Assembly: GCF_020829595.1 (NCBI RefSeq) | Contig: NZ_JAIVFW010000053.1 | Span: 1-53,598, forward strand | Length of the DNA stretch: 53,598 nucleotides | Direction: 5' to 3' | Origin: Nostoc sp. CHAB 5844 | GTDB lineage: Bacteria; Cyanobacteriota; Cyanobacteriia; Cyanobacteriales; Nostocaceae | Part shown: positions 46,500-53,598 of the stretch, piece after piece | Position numbering within the stretch: position 1 is the first letter of the stretch | How the letters are laid out: every line of letters starts with the position of its first letter | The notes under the pieces: generated by a model | Told to the model about the DNA's origin: nothing | What the model saw: only the letters and a program-made list of their open reading frames with translations | Databases searched by the model: none | Translations under genes and position numbers: made by a program

Positions 46500-46724
46500 T
46501 TGTCTAAACAAGATTTGATTGAAATGGAAGGTACTGTTACTGAGTCCTTGCCAAATGCCATGTTTCGCGTTGACTTGGACAACGGCTTTAACGTACTAGC
46601 ACACATTTCTGGAAAGATTCGCCGCAACTACATCAAGATTTTGCCAGGCGATCGCGTCAAGGTGGAGTTAACTCCCTATGACCTGACAAAAGGCCGAATT
46701 ACCTATAGATTGCGGAAAAAATAA
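46500..46724 (+). CDS. infA: translation initiation factor IF-1
   Basis: 74 residues from TTG 46500, the only start that gives the normal N-terminus [20 protein letters not shown]. The OB fold continues with [20 protein letters not shown] and ends [12 protein letters not shown]-1 occupies the 30S A site during initiation. map, often between adk and infA, is not here. Confidence 0.97.
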
Positions 46725-46857
46725 TTAAATCCAGAAAAAATTAGTTATATGTTGAGGATCATACCATAAAACCAACTTGTTGGGGATTCTCATTTACTTA
46801 ACTGCAATATTTTCTAGAAATGCTATAATTTTATATTTGGAGTCAATTACGAAAGGC

Positions 46858-46971
46858 ATGAAAGTCCGAGCCTCTGTCAAAAAAATTTGTGAAAAGTGTA
46901 ACGTGATTCGCCGTCGTGGTCGCGTTATGGTGATTTGCTCTAACCCTAAACACAAACAACGTCAAGGATAA
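46858..46971 (+). CDS. rpmJ: 50S ribosomal protein L36
   Basis: 37 residues from ATG 46858; the upstream part of the frame is non-coding. [20 protein letters not shown] and [14 protein letters not shown] keep all zinc ligands (Cys11, Cys14, Cys27, His32), so it is the zinc-binding form. Confidence 0.97.
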   Translation: MKVRASVKKICEKCNVIRRRGRVMVICSNPKHKQRQG

Positions 46972-47090
46972 CACTCTCAACATTTGGGAGTTAACTGCGA
47001 CTTGGAAAAATCATCACAAAAATTCCAGATGTGGTTGATAGTCCACATCTTAACAACAGAAATTGCGAGAACAACAGGGAGAGATTTATT

Positions 47091-47471
47091 GTGGCACGTA
47101 TTGCCGGCGTAGACCTGCCACGCGATAAGCGCGTTGAGATTGGTCTGACTTACATTTATGGAATTGGGTTATCAAGGTCGCAGGAAATTCTGGCGGCTAC
47201 AGGTGTCAATCCCGACACCCGCGTTAAAGACTTAAGTGATGCCGATGTCGCCAACCTACGTGCAGAAATAGAAAGTAACTATCAAGTAGAAGGTGACTTG
47301 CGGCGCTTGGAAGCTATGAACATCAAGCGCTTAATTGACATTGGTACTTACAGAGGTCGCCGCCACCGGATGGGCTTACCAGTCAGAGGGCAAAGAACTC
47401 GTACTAATGCTAGAACCCGTCGTGGGAGAAGGCAGACAGTGGCTGGGAAGAAGAAGGCTCCTGGCAAATAA
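47091..47471 (+). CDS. rpsM: 30S ribosomal protein S13
   Basis: 126 residues from GTG 47091, chosen because [20 protein letters not shown] is the normal opening and AGGGAG lies upstream. The tail [20 protein letters not shown] is typical. S13 contacts P-site tRNA and bridges to L5. Confidence 0.97.
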   Translation: MARIAGVDLPRDKRVEIGLTYIYGIGLSRSQEILAATGVNPDTRVKDLSDADVANLRAEIESNYQVEGDLRRLEAMNIKRLIDIGTYRGRRHRMGLPVRGQRTRTNARTRRGRRQTVAGKKKAPGK

Positions 47472-47525
47472 TTGTTCATTGCTTGCTCATCAGAGCAAGT
47501 TTTTCTGTAAATTAACTAAACAAAT

Positions 47526-47921
47526 ATGGCGAGACAACCAACTAAAAAAACTGGGAGCAAAAAGCAGAAGCGGAACGTACCCAACGGGCTTGCTTACATC
47601 CAATCTACTTTCAACAATAGCATTGTCACCATCACAGATCAAAATGGCGATGTCATCTCTTGGGCAAGTGCTGGTTCCAGTGGTTTTAAGGGAGCTAAAA
47701 AGGGAACTCCCTTTGCTGCACAAACCGCTGCTGAAAGCGCAGCCCGTCGAGCTATTGACCAAGGAATGCGCCAAATTGAAGTGATGGTCAGTGGCCCTGG
47801 TGCAGGTAGAGAAACTGCGATTCGCGCCCTTCAAGGAGCAGGACTGGAAATTACACTCATTCGGGATATTACTCCAATTCCTCATAATGGTTGCCGTCCT
47901 CCAAAGCGCCGCCGAGTCTAG
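47526..47921 (+). CDS. rpsK: 30S ribosomal protein S11
   Basis: 131 residues. [20 protein letters not shown] and [20 protein letters not shown] mark S11, which lies in the 30S platform near the mRNA exit. Confidence 0.98.
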   Translation: MARQPTKKTGSKKQKRNVPNGLAYIQSTFNNSIVTITDQNGDVISWASAGSSGFKGAKKGTPFAAQTAAESAARRAIDQGMRQIEVMVSGPGAGRETAIRALQGAGLEITLIRDITPIPHNGCRPPKRRRV

Positions 47922-48242
47922 ATACAATCTGTTGGGCAACAAAGGCAAGAAGTCTCAATGAAAAATTCATCTGCAACAGAAACTATCAAGCAGAGTGAAT
48001 AATAAATAACTTCTGACGGCTAGGACGTGAAAAAAGCCAGTTAGCTCTTCCTAGAGGGAGAGCTGCTGTACTTGACAAAACGCCATATTTATTATGGATA
48101 ATCGCCCACAGGCTGAATTAAAGAGATCAATTACCGCCATTATGATGTTGGCAGTTTGATCAGCCTGAAGGAAGCTTAGGGCAAAAGTAAATTGAATAGG
48201 CAATTAATTGCTAGCAGCACCTTAATTAAGGGAGGCTACTCC
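47922..48242. promoter_or_regulatory. 321-bp spacer before rpoA with a hairpin
   Basis: No gene seen. AGCTCTTCCT (48043-48052) and AGGGAGAGCT (48055-48064) form a stem with one weak pair. The size and hairpin suggest an internal promoter or regulatory leader for rpoA. AAGGGAGGC precedes GTG 48243. Confidence 0.5.
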
Positions 48243-49190
48243 GTGGCGCAGTTTCAAATTGAATGTGTAGAGTCTAGTACAGAAGAAAGTCGGAGCCATT
48301 ACAGTAAGTTTGTCTTAGAACCCCTAGAGCGCGGTCAAGGCACAACTGTTGGTAATGCGTTGCGGCGGGTGTTACTGTCCAACCTAGAAGGGACAGCCGT
48401 TACCGCAGTGCGAATTGCAGGTGTTACACACGAGTTTGCCACAGTTCCGGGTGTGCGGGAAGACGTGCTAGAAATCTTGATGAGAATGAAAGAAGTCATT
48501 CTCAAAAGCTATTCTTCTCAACCCCAAATTGGCAGATTGCTTGTTACTGGGCCAGCAACAGTAACAGCAGCACATTTTGATTTACCTAGTGAAGTCGAAG
48601 TCGTTGATCCTACTCAGTATGTCGCTACTCTAGCTGATGGCGGTAAGCTGGAAATGGAATTTCGCATCGAAAGAGGCAAGGGTTATCGCACCGTAGAGCG
48701 AGGACGTGAAGAAGCCACTTCTTTGGACTTCTTACAAATCGACTCGGTATTTATGCCAGTGCGAAAAGTCAACTACAGCGTTGAGGAAGCCCGTGCTGAT
48801 GGCTCGATTACCAAAGATAGACTGTTATTAGAAGTTTGGACAAATGGCAGTGTCTCCCCTCAAGAAGCACTATCCTCAGCTGCCGGGATTCTGGTAGATT
48901 TATTCAACCCGCTGAAAGATATTTCTTTAGAACCAACAGATATTGGTTCTGAGGTTCCAGACGACCCAACTGCTCAAATTCCTATCGAAGAATTGCAACT
49001 TTCTGTGCGTGCCTATAACTGTCTCAAACGCGCACAAGTCAATTCTGTGGCAGACTTATTGGATTTTACCCAAGAAGATCTCTTAGAAATCAAAAACTTT
49101 GGTCAAAAATCGGCGGAAGAAGTTGTAGAAGCACTGCAACGTCGTTTGGGTATTACCTTACCGCAAGAAAGAAGCTCCAAACACAGCTAA
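48243..49190 (+). CDS. rpoA: RNA polymerase alpha subunit
   Basis: 315 residues from GTG 48243, the usual cyanobacterial length; the frame upstream to 48192 is not conserved-looking. N-terminal dimerisation domain (FVLEPLERGQGTTVGNALRR), linker near 230, and C-terminal domain (LSVRAYNCLKRAQVNSVADL, NFGQKSAEEVVEALQRRLGI) that binds UP elements and activators. Confidence 0.98.
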   Translation: MAQFQIECVESSTEESRSHYSKFVLEPLERGQGTTVGNALRRVLLSNLEGTAVTAVRIAGVTHEFATVPGVREDVLEILMRMKEVILKSYSSQPQIGRLLVTGPATVTAAHFDLPSEVEVVDPTQYVATLADGGKLEMEFRIERGKGYRTVERGREEATSLDFLQIDSVFMPVRKVNYSVEEARADGSITKDRLLLEVWTNGSVSPQEALSSAAGILVDLFNPLKDISLEPTDIGSEVPDDPTAQIPIEELQLSVRAYNCLKRAQVNSVADLLDFTQEDLLEIKNFGQKSAEEVVEALQRRLGITLPQERSSKHS

Positions 49191-49220
49191 AGCAAAACTC
49201 ATCTTTCATCGTCCACTATT

Positions 49221-49571
49221 ATGCGTCACCGTTGTCGGGTTAAAAAACTTGGTAAACCAGCTGACCAGCGTCGCGCTCTGTTGCGTGCCTTAACCACTGA
49301 GCTAATTCGTCATGGTCGAATTACCACCACTTTGATCAGAGCGAAAGCACTGCGAAGTGAAGTAGATAAAATGATTACCTTAGCTAAAGACGGTTCCTTA
49401 GCATCTCGTCGCGCAGCTTTGGGTTATATGTACGATAAACAACTGGTTCATGCTTTGTTTGAGCAAGCTCCTACACGGTATGGGAATCGGAATGGTGGTT
49501 ACACCCGCATTCTGCATACTGTGCCTCGCCAGGGAGACAATGCTGAAATGGCAATTATTGAACTAGTGTAA
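49221..49571 (+). CDS. rplQ: 50S ribosomal protein L17
   Basis: 116 residues. [40 protein letters not shown] and the closing [20 protein letters not shown] are diagnostic. 30 nt after rpoA, the conserved order. Confidence 0.98.
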   Translation: MRHRCRVKKLGKPADQRRALLRALTTELIRHGRITTTLIRAKALRSEVDKMITLAKDGSLASRRAALGYMYDKQLVHALFEQAPTRYGNRNGGYTRILHTVPRQGDNAEMAIIELV

Positions 49572-49672
49572 GTCAATGGTCAACCCTTCGGCTACGCTCA
49601 GGGCAAGTAGTCAATAGTCAAAAGTATTTATACAAATGACAAATGACTAATGACAAATGACACAAAATCTGT
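49572..49672. repeat. STRR and short palindromic repeat between rplQ and truA
   Basis: CCCTTCGGCTACGCTCAGGG (hairpin-like) is embedded between AGTCAAT/AGTCAAA and AAATGAC/TAATGAC heptamers. Confidence 0.8.
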
Positions 49673-50494
49673 ATGTTAGAACTTGACCAGCCTAAACAAA
49701 CTCAAAGAGTAGCCTTGGTAGTGCAATACCTTGGCACTCGTTTTCATGGCTGGCAACGGCAAAAGGGGCAGCGTACAGTCCAAGAAGAAATAGAAACAGC
49801 GATCGCTACTATTCTTGGTCATCATGTCATACTGCATGGTGCAGGACGCACTGATGCTGGTGTTCATGCTGCTGCACAAGTAGCACACTTTGATGCTACA
49901 GGTTTAATTCCAGCTCACAAATGGGCAACAGTTCTCAATAGTTATTTGCCGCAAGATATCATAATCAGGGCTTCAGCACCCGTGAGTAACGCCTGGCACG
50001 CTCGTTTTAGCGCAGCTTATCGGCGATATCGCTACACGATCTACACTGAAAAACGACCTAATTTGTTCGTTAAGCCCTTCAGTTGGCATTATTATCATGA
50101 GCCTCTGGATGAATTATTAATCCAGTCTGCCATGAAACCTCTGCTGGGCAAGCATCATTTAGCTGCTTTTCATCGTGCAGGCTCAAAAAGAGCGCACTCT
50201 TGGGTAGAAGTACAAGCGGCAGAATGTGATCGTAGCGGATCATTGCTCCATCTAGAAATCCAAGCAGATGGATTTTTATATGGCATGGTCAGGCTACTAG
50301 TGGGAATGCTAGTACAAGTAGGTGCTGGACAGCGATCGCTTGCTAACTTCACCGAAATTTGGCAAGAAGAACGCCGAGAACAAGTAAAATACGCCGCGCC
50401 TGCTCAAGGTTTGTGCTTGTTGCGCGTCGGCTATCCTGATTTTCCTTTTTCTCCGGACGTTTGGTACGATACCCAGCCAAAATTTAGTTTTTAG
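49673..50494 (+). CDS. truA: tRNA pseudouridine(38-40) synthase TruA
   Basis: 273 residues. The catalytic Asp is in HGAGRTDAGVHAAAQVAHF (about 62), and the C-terminal domain shows LHLEIQADGFLYGMVRLLVG. TruA makes pseudouridine at positions 38-40 of many tRNA anticodon arms. truA next to rplQ-rplM is the common cyanobacterial order. Confidence 0.96.
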   Translation: MLELDQPKQTQRVALVVQYLGTRFHGWQRQKGQRTVQEEIETAIATILGHHVILHGAGRTDAGVHAAAQVAHFDATGLIPAHKWATVLNSYLPQDIIIRASAPVSNAWHARFSAAYRRYRYTIYTEKRPNLFVKPFSWHYYHEPLDELLIQSAMKPLLGKHHLAAFHRAGSKRAHSWVEVQAAECDRSGSLLHLEIQADGFLYGMVRLLVGMLVQVGAGQRSLANFTEIWQEERREQVKYAAPAQGLCLLRVGYPDFPFSPDVWYDTQPKFSF

Positions 50495-50586
50495 TCAATA
50501 GTCATTGGTCAATAGTCAAATATTTCTACTATGGACTATGGACTATGGACTTTTGACTCCGAAAAAATGACACAGGACAAACAACA
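50495..50586. repeat. heptamer STRR spacer between truA and rplM
   Basis: AGTCAAT, GGACTAT and similar units fill the gap; GACAGGACAAA at its end may form the rplM ribosome site. Confidence 0.8.
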
Positions 50587-51042
50587 ATGAGTAAAACCTA
50601 CCTTCCTCCTCAAGATTCTCTTGAGCATGATTGGTACGTAGTAGATGCTACAGACCAACGTCTCGGTCGCCTCGCCACCGAAATTGCTATGATTCTTAGA
50701 GGCAAAAAGAAAGCTGAATATACACCTCACATGGACACAGGCGACTTCGTAATTGTGATTAACGCTGAGAAAGTCGCAGTCACAGGTAAAAAACGGACTC
50801 AAAAAGTTTATCGTCGCCATTCTGGCCGTCCTGGTGGGATGAAGACCGAAACTTTTGCCAAGCTGCAACAGCGTCTACCTGAAAGGATTGTAGAACATGC
50901 AATTAAAGGTATGCTGCCTAAAAATAGCTTGGGTAAACATTTGTTTACCAAGCTCAAAGTCTATGCTGGGCCTACCCATCCCCACGAAGCTCAAAAACCT
51001 AAAGAATTAAAAATTAGTACAATTCCTGGAGCAGAAAGTTAA
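50587..51042 (+). CDS. rplM: 50S ribosomal protein L13
   Basis: 151 residues. [40 protein letters not shown] and [20 protein letters not shown] are typical. Its stop TAA shares its last A with the rpsI ATG. Confidence 0.98.
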   Translation: MSKTYLPPQDSLEHDWYVVDATDQRLGRLATEIAMILRGKKKAEYTPHMDTGDFVIVINAEKVAVTGKKRTQKVYRRHSGRPGGMKTETFAKLQQRLPERIVEHAIKGMLPKNSLGKHLFTKLKVYAGPTHPHEAQKPKELKISTIPGAES

Positions 51043-51458
51043 TGGTAGTAGCAGAAGCAAATAGCGGTCGCGCCGTGTACTGGGGTACTGGTCGCCGTAA
51101 GTCCGCAGTAGCACGAGTACGCCTTGTCCCTGGTAGCGGTCAATTGACAGTAAATGGCAAGCCAGGAGATTTATACTTCCAGTTCAATGCTAATTATTTG
51201 GGAGTTATCAAAGCCCCTCTGGAAACTCTGGGCTTAGAAAGCGAATACGACATCTTGGTAAAAGCTGAAGGTGGCGGCTTAACTGGTCAAGCTGATTCAA
51301 TCCGTTTGGGTGTTGCTCGCGCTTTATGCCAACTAGACCCAGAAAATCGCTCTCCTTTGAAAACCGAAGGCTATCTAACCCGCGATCCTAGAGCTAAAGA
51401 ACGCAAAAAATATGGTTTGCACAAAGCTCGGAAAGCTCCTCAGTACTCAAAACGATAA
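51042..51458 (+). CDS. rpsI: 30S ribosomal protein S9
   Basis: 138 residues. [40 protein letters not shown] and the end [10 protein letters not shown] (Lys-Arg tail reaching P-site tRNA) identify S9. Overlaps rplM by 1 nt, so translation is coupled. Confidence 0.98.
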   Translation: MVVAEANSGRAVYWGTGRRKSAVARVRLVPGSGQLTVNGKPGDLYFQFNANYLGVIKAPLETLGLESEYDILVKAEGGGLTGQADSIRLGVARALCQLDPENRSPLKTEGYLTRDPRAKERKKYGLHKARKAPQYSKR

Positions 51459-51652
51459 GGGATTGGATATTAATTCAAGTAAAAAGGTAAAAGAATTATT
51501 ACTTTTGACTTTTGCCCTTCGGGTTCGCCACTTGCTTATGCCGGGAAACCCGTCCACCGCAGTGGCTCACCTTTTAACTTTTGACTTTCTAGCCCTCATC
51601 TTTAACCACATCAAAAAGTTATAATTTATATAGATTCACCACAAAAGAAACA
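51459..51652. repeat. repeat-bearing spacer between rpsI and rpmE
   Basis: The 57-bp unit at 51515-51571 (CCCTTCGGGTTCGCCA to AGTGGCTCACC) is flanked by TTTTGACTTTTG heptamers and is the sister of 39415-39472; its core is also found reversed at 22391-22430. The rest is AT-rich. Confidence 0.85.
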
Positions 51653-51892
51653 ATGGCTAAACCTGATATTCATCCCAAGTGGTATCCAGATGCTAAAGTC
51701 TACTGCAACGGTCAAGTTGTCATGACTGTTGGTTCTACCAAGCCAGAATTGCACGTAGATGTTTGGTCTGGAAATCACCCTTTTTATACTGGTACTCAAA
51801 AGATTATCGACACAGAAGGTCGCGTAGAACGCTTCCTGCGGAAATACGGCAAGTCAGGTGAGCAAGGCTCCGGCGACAAAAAGAAAAAGTAG
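51653..51892 (+). CDS. rpmE: 50S ribosomal protein L31
   Basis: 79 residues. MAKPDIHPKWYPDAKVYCNG, DVWSGNHPFYTGTQKI and VERFLRKYG mark L31. Only one Cys (Cys18) is present, so the zinc site of the C+ form is lost (C- type). The tail is Lys-rich. Confidence 0.95.
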   Translation: MAKPDIHPKWYPDAKVYCNGQVVMTVGSTKPELHVDVWSGNHPFYTGTQKIIDTEGRVERFLRKYGKSGEQGSGDKKKK

Positions 51893-51988
51893 CGGTTTGG
51901 CTCTGCTGTTAACGACGACCCTGCGAATGCTGGGTCGATTGTCATTTTTTGAGCCAAGTTGTTATTTTAAGGAGCGATCGCAATCGTC

Positions 51989-53089
51989 ATGGCTGAAACA
52001 TACCTGCTGGAGAAACTTAGATCTGTTGAACAAACTTTTAATGAATTGACTCGTCGCTTGGCCGACCCAGATACAGCCAAGAATCCCGATGAGTATCAAA
52101 AAATTGCCAAGTCTCGTTCTTCTTTAGAAGAAGTAGTTAATACTTACGAAACTTGGAAAACCGCCCAAGAAGAATTAGTAGGGGCGCGTCAAGTACTCAA
52201 AGAGTCAAATGGTGATCCAGAGTTGCAAGAGATGGCGGCTTTGGAAGTTGATGAATTAGAGCAGAAAGTCGAATATCTAGAAAATCGTTTGAAAGTCTTG
52301 CTGCTACCCCGCGATCCCAACGATGATAAAAACATCATGTTGGAAATTCGCGCTGGGACTGGTGGTGATGAAGCGAGTATCTGGGCTGGAGATTTACTGC
52401 GGATGTATTCTCGCTATGCTGATACTCAAGGTTGGCGAGTCAAACTAGTGAGCGAGTCACTGGGGGAAATGGGCGGTTTTAAAGAGGTAATTTTAGAAAT
52501 TCAAGGTGACAGCGTTTACAGTAAGCTGAAGTTTGAAGCTGGAGTGCATCGCGTGCAGCGTGTACCAGCGACGGAAGCTGGTGGACGGGTTCACACCTCA
52601 ACCGCTACTGTCGCAATCATGCCAGAAGTGGATGATGTGGAAATTCACATTGACCCCAAAGATATTGAAATGACTACGGCGCGTTCTGGCGGTGCTGGTG
52701 GGCAAAACGTCAACAAAGTAGAAACAGCCGTTGACTTAATGCACAAACCGACAGGAATACGAATTTTTTGTACGGAAGAACGCAGCCAGTTGCAAAACAA
52801 AGAACGGGCGATGCAAATTTTGCGGGCGAAACTGTACGAAATAAAGTTACGGGAACAACAAGAAGAAGTGACTTCGATGCGGCGAACGCAAGTTGGTACA
52901 GGATCAAGATCGGAAAAGATTCGCACGTATAACTATAAAGATAACCGCGCGACTGACCACCGCTTAAGTCAAAACTTTTCTCTAAACCCTGTTCTTGAAG
53001 GTGATTTAGAGACGCTGATTCAATCTTGTATCTCTCAAGATCAGCAGGAACGTTTGGCAGAGTTGGCGGCTTCTGGTGCGATGAACTAA
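51989..53089 (+). CDS. prfA: peptide chain release factor 1
   Basis: 366 residues. GGQ in [20 protein letters not shown] catalyses peptide release and PAT in [15 protein letters not shown] reads UAA/UAG, which separates RF1 from RF2. [20 protein letters not shown] opens the protein; AAGGAG lies upstream. Last gene of the cluster before a terminator. Confidence 0.98.
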   Translation: MAETYLLEKLRSVEQTFNELTRRLADPDTAKNPDEYQKIAKSRSSLEEVVNTYETWKTAQEELVGARQVLKESNGDPELQEMAALEVDELEQKVEYLENRLKVLLLPRDPNDDKNIMLEIRAGTGGDEASIWAGDLLRMYSRYADTQGWRVKLVSESLGEMGGFKEVILEIQGDSVYSKLKFEAGVHRVQRVPATEAGGRVHTSTATVAIMPEVDDVEIHIDPKDIEMTTARSGGAGGQNVNKVETAVDLMHKPTGIRIFCTEERSQLQNKERAMQILRAKLYEIKLREQQEEVTSMRRTQVGTGSRSEKIRTYNYKDNRATDHRLSQNFSLNPVLEGDLETLIQSCISQDQQERLAELAASGAMN

Positions 53090-53115
53090 TCTTTAGTTTG
53101 GTAATTAATTTAATT

Positions 53116-53162
53116 AAAAACCGTCTGGTGTGTTGTTATGTTTAACGCGCAGGCGGTTTTTT
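53116..53162 (+). terminator. rho-independent terminator of the ribosomal cluster
   Basis: AAAACCGTCTG (53117-53127) pairs with CAGGCGGTTTT (53150-53160) with one G-T pair around a 22-nt loop, followed by TTTTTT. It stands about 27 nt after the prfA stop. Confidence 0.85.
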
Positions 53163-53598
53163 AATACAAACTTTTTTTGTTAAATGATAATAGGAATCAT
53201 GAAAAAACTCTCTTTTAGTAAACCGCAAAGGACACAAAGAACGCAAAGAGAAGGATAAAATTACGAACTGAAGCTTGTTAGTTTATAGAGAAAAAATTTT
53301 AAAAAACTGTTCATGTTGAATTGAGAATTATCTAAAAAAGAAAATCGCAAAATTAATAAGTGATATCAGTTAACATGTGTCAGATCGTGAATAACTAGAT
53401 CCCCGACTTCTTTAAGAAGTCGGGGATCTAAGCTATGAGTTTTAGAAAATTTTACTACTGGCGAGTCAGTATAAATAGGGCTTGCTGAAAAAGTAACAAA
53501 AAGCCAGTTTAAGGATTGATTAGTTATTCAAGGAAGGTGAAGACATAAGTTTTTTTTGGTTACAAATGAGTGAATCATAAGCTTCAATCATGTTAGTC
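53163..53598. other. 436-bp end region with a long palindrome
   Basis: No gene seen to the right edge. A GCAAAGGACACAAAGAACGC repeat lies near 53224 and a 35-bp palindrome at 53396-53430. Confidence 0.6.
53396..53430. repeat. 35-bp near-perfect palindrome
   Basis: TAGATCCCCGACTTCTT is followed by one T and then its exact reverse complement, giving a 17-bp stem with a single central base. Such palindromes recur in Nostocales genomes and may be ends of small non-autonomous elements; that is from memory. Confidence 0.85.

Noticed and set aside
48192-48242. 17-codon N-terminal extension of rpoA
   Set aside because: The extra residues do not match alpha subunits, and GTG 48243 with AAGGGAGGC upstream gives the expected 315 residues.

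Overview
The window looks like the chromosome of a filamentous, heterocyst-forming cyanobacterium (order Nostocales). The octamer GCGATCGC (HIP1) is frequent, tandem heptamer repeats (STRRs) fill many spacers, a hetZ-patU pair and a ccmK3-ccmK4 pair are present, NDH-1 subunit N is encoded, and the ribosomal cluster has the cyanobacterial gene order (no S10, S14, L30 or map inside it). The genus cannot be fixed from the sequence alone.

Layout. (1) 1-3153 is the end of an integrated mobile element. It holds a DNA-binding-type gene inside a symmetric array of short palindromes, a KfrA-like plasmid gene, a tiny coiled-coil gene, a terminator and a tyrosine recombinase that sits beside a 3' half of tRNA-Ser(UGA), which is probably the attachment junction. 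(2) 3.2-10 kb carries housekeeping and membrane genes: a secreted small protein, an EamA transporter, an AI-2E-type permease, a fused OMP decarboxylase/orotate phosphoribosyltransferase and an M61 peptidase with a PDZ domain. (3) 10.3-15.4 kb, all on the minus strand, has a Crp-type regulator, patU, hetZ with a long upstream region, and the carboxysome shell genes ccmK4 and ccmK3. (4) 15.5-17.1 kb holds a small GTPase with HEAT repeats, a HEAT/tail protein and a 79-bp tandem duplication over the GTPase start. (5) 17.2-31.5 kb is a mosaic of metabolic, stress and envelope genes: alpha/beta hydrolase, Old Yellow Enzyme plus TauD-type dioxygenase opposite an Lrp regulator, a ChaB-type stress protein beside Dps, endonuclease V, SGNH hydrolase, a CPA2 antiporter, an AMIN-domain protein and an ABC-2 permease. 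(6) 31.5-34.3 kb has two toxin-antitoxin pairs and ndhN; the parDE pair is bracketed by copies of the ndhN 3' end. (7) 34.3-53.1 kb is the large ribosomal/transcription/secretion cluster from rplC to prfA, preceded by a gene-free region of about 0.9 kb.

How it fits together. The right third is one co-directional set for making ribosomes, with secY, adk, infA, rpoA, truA and prfA embedded; its spacers are unusually rich in repeats, and several ribosome binding sites lie inside the repeats. The left end is mobile DNA. The most unusual candidates are the phased ATGWCAT array with mirrored GGGTATACCC sites at the left end, the GTPase-HEAT gene pair with its duplicated start, and the parDE module between ndhN fragments. 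Assignments rest on reading motifs by eye; no database search was run.
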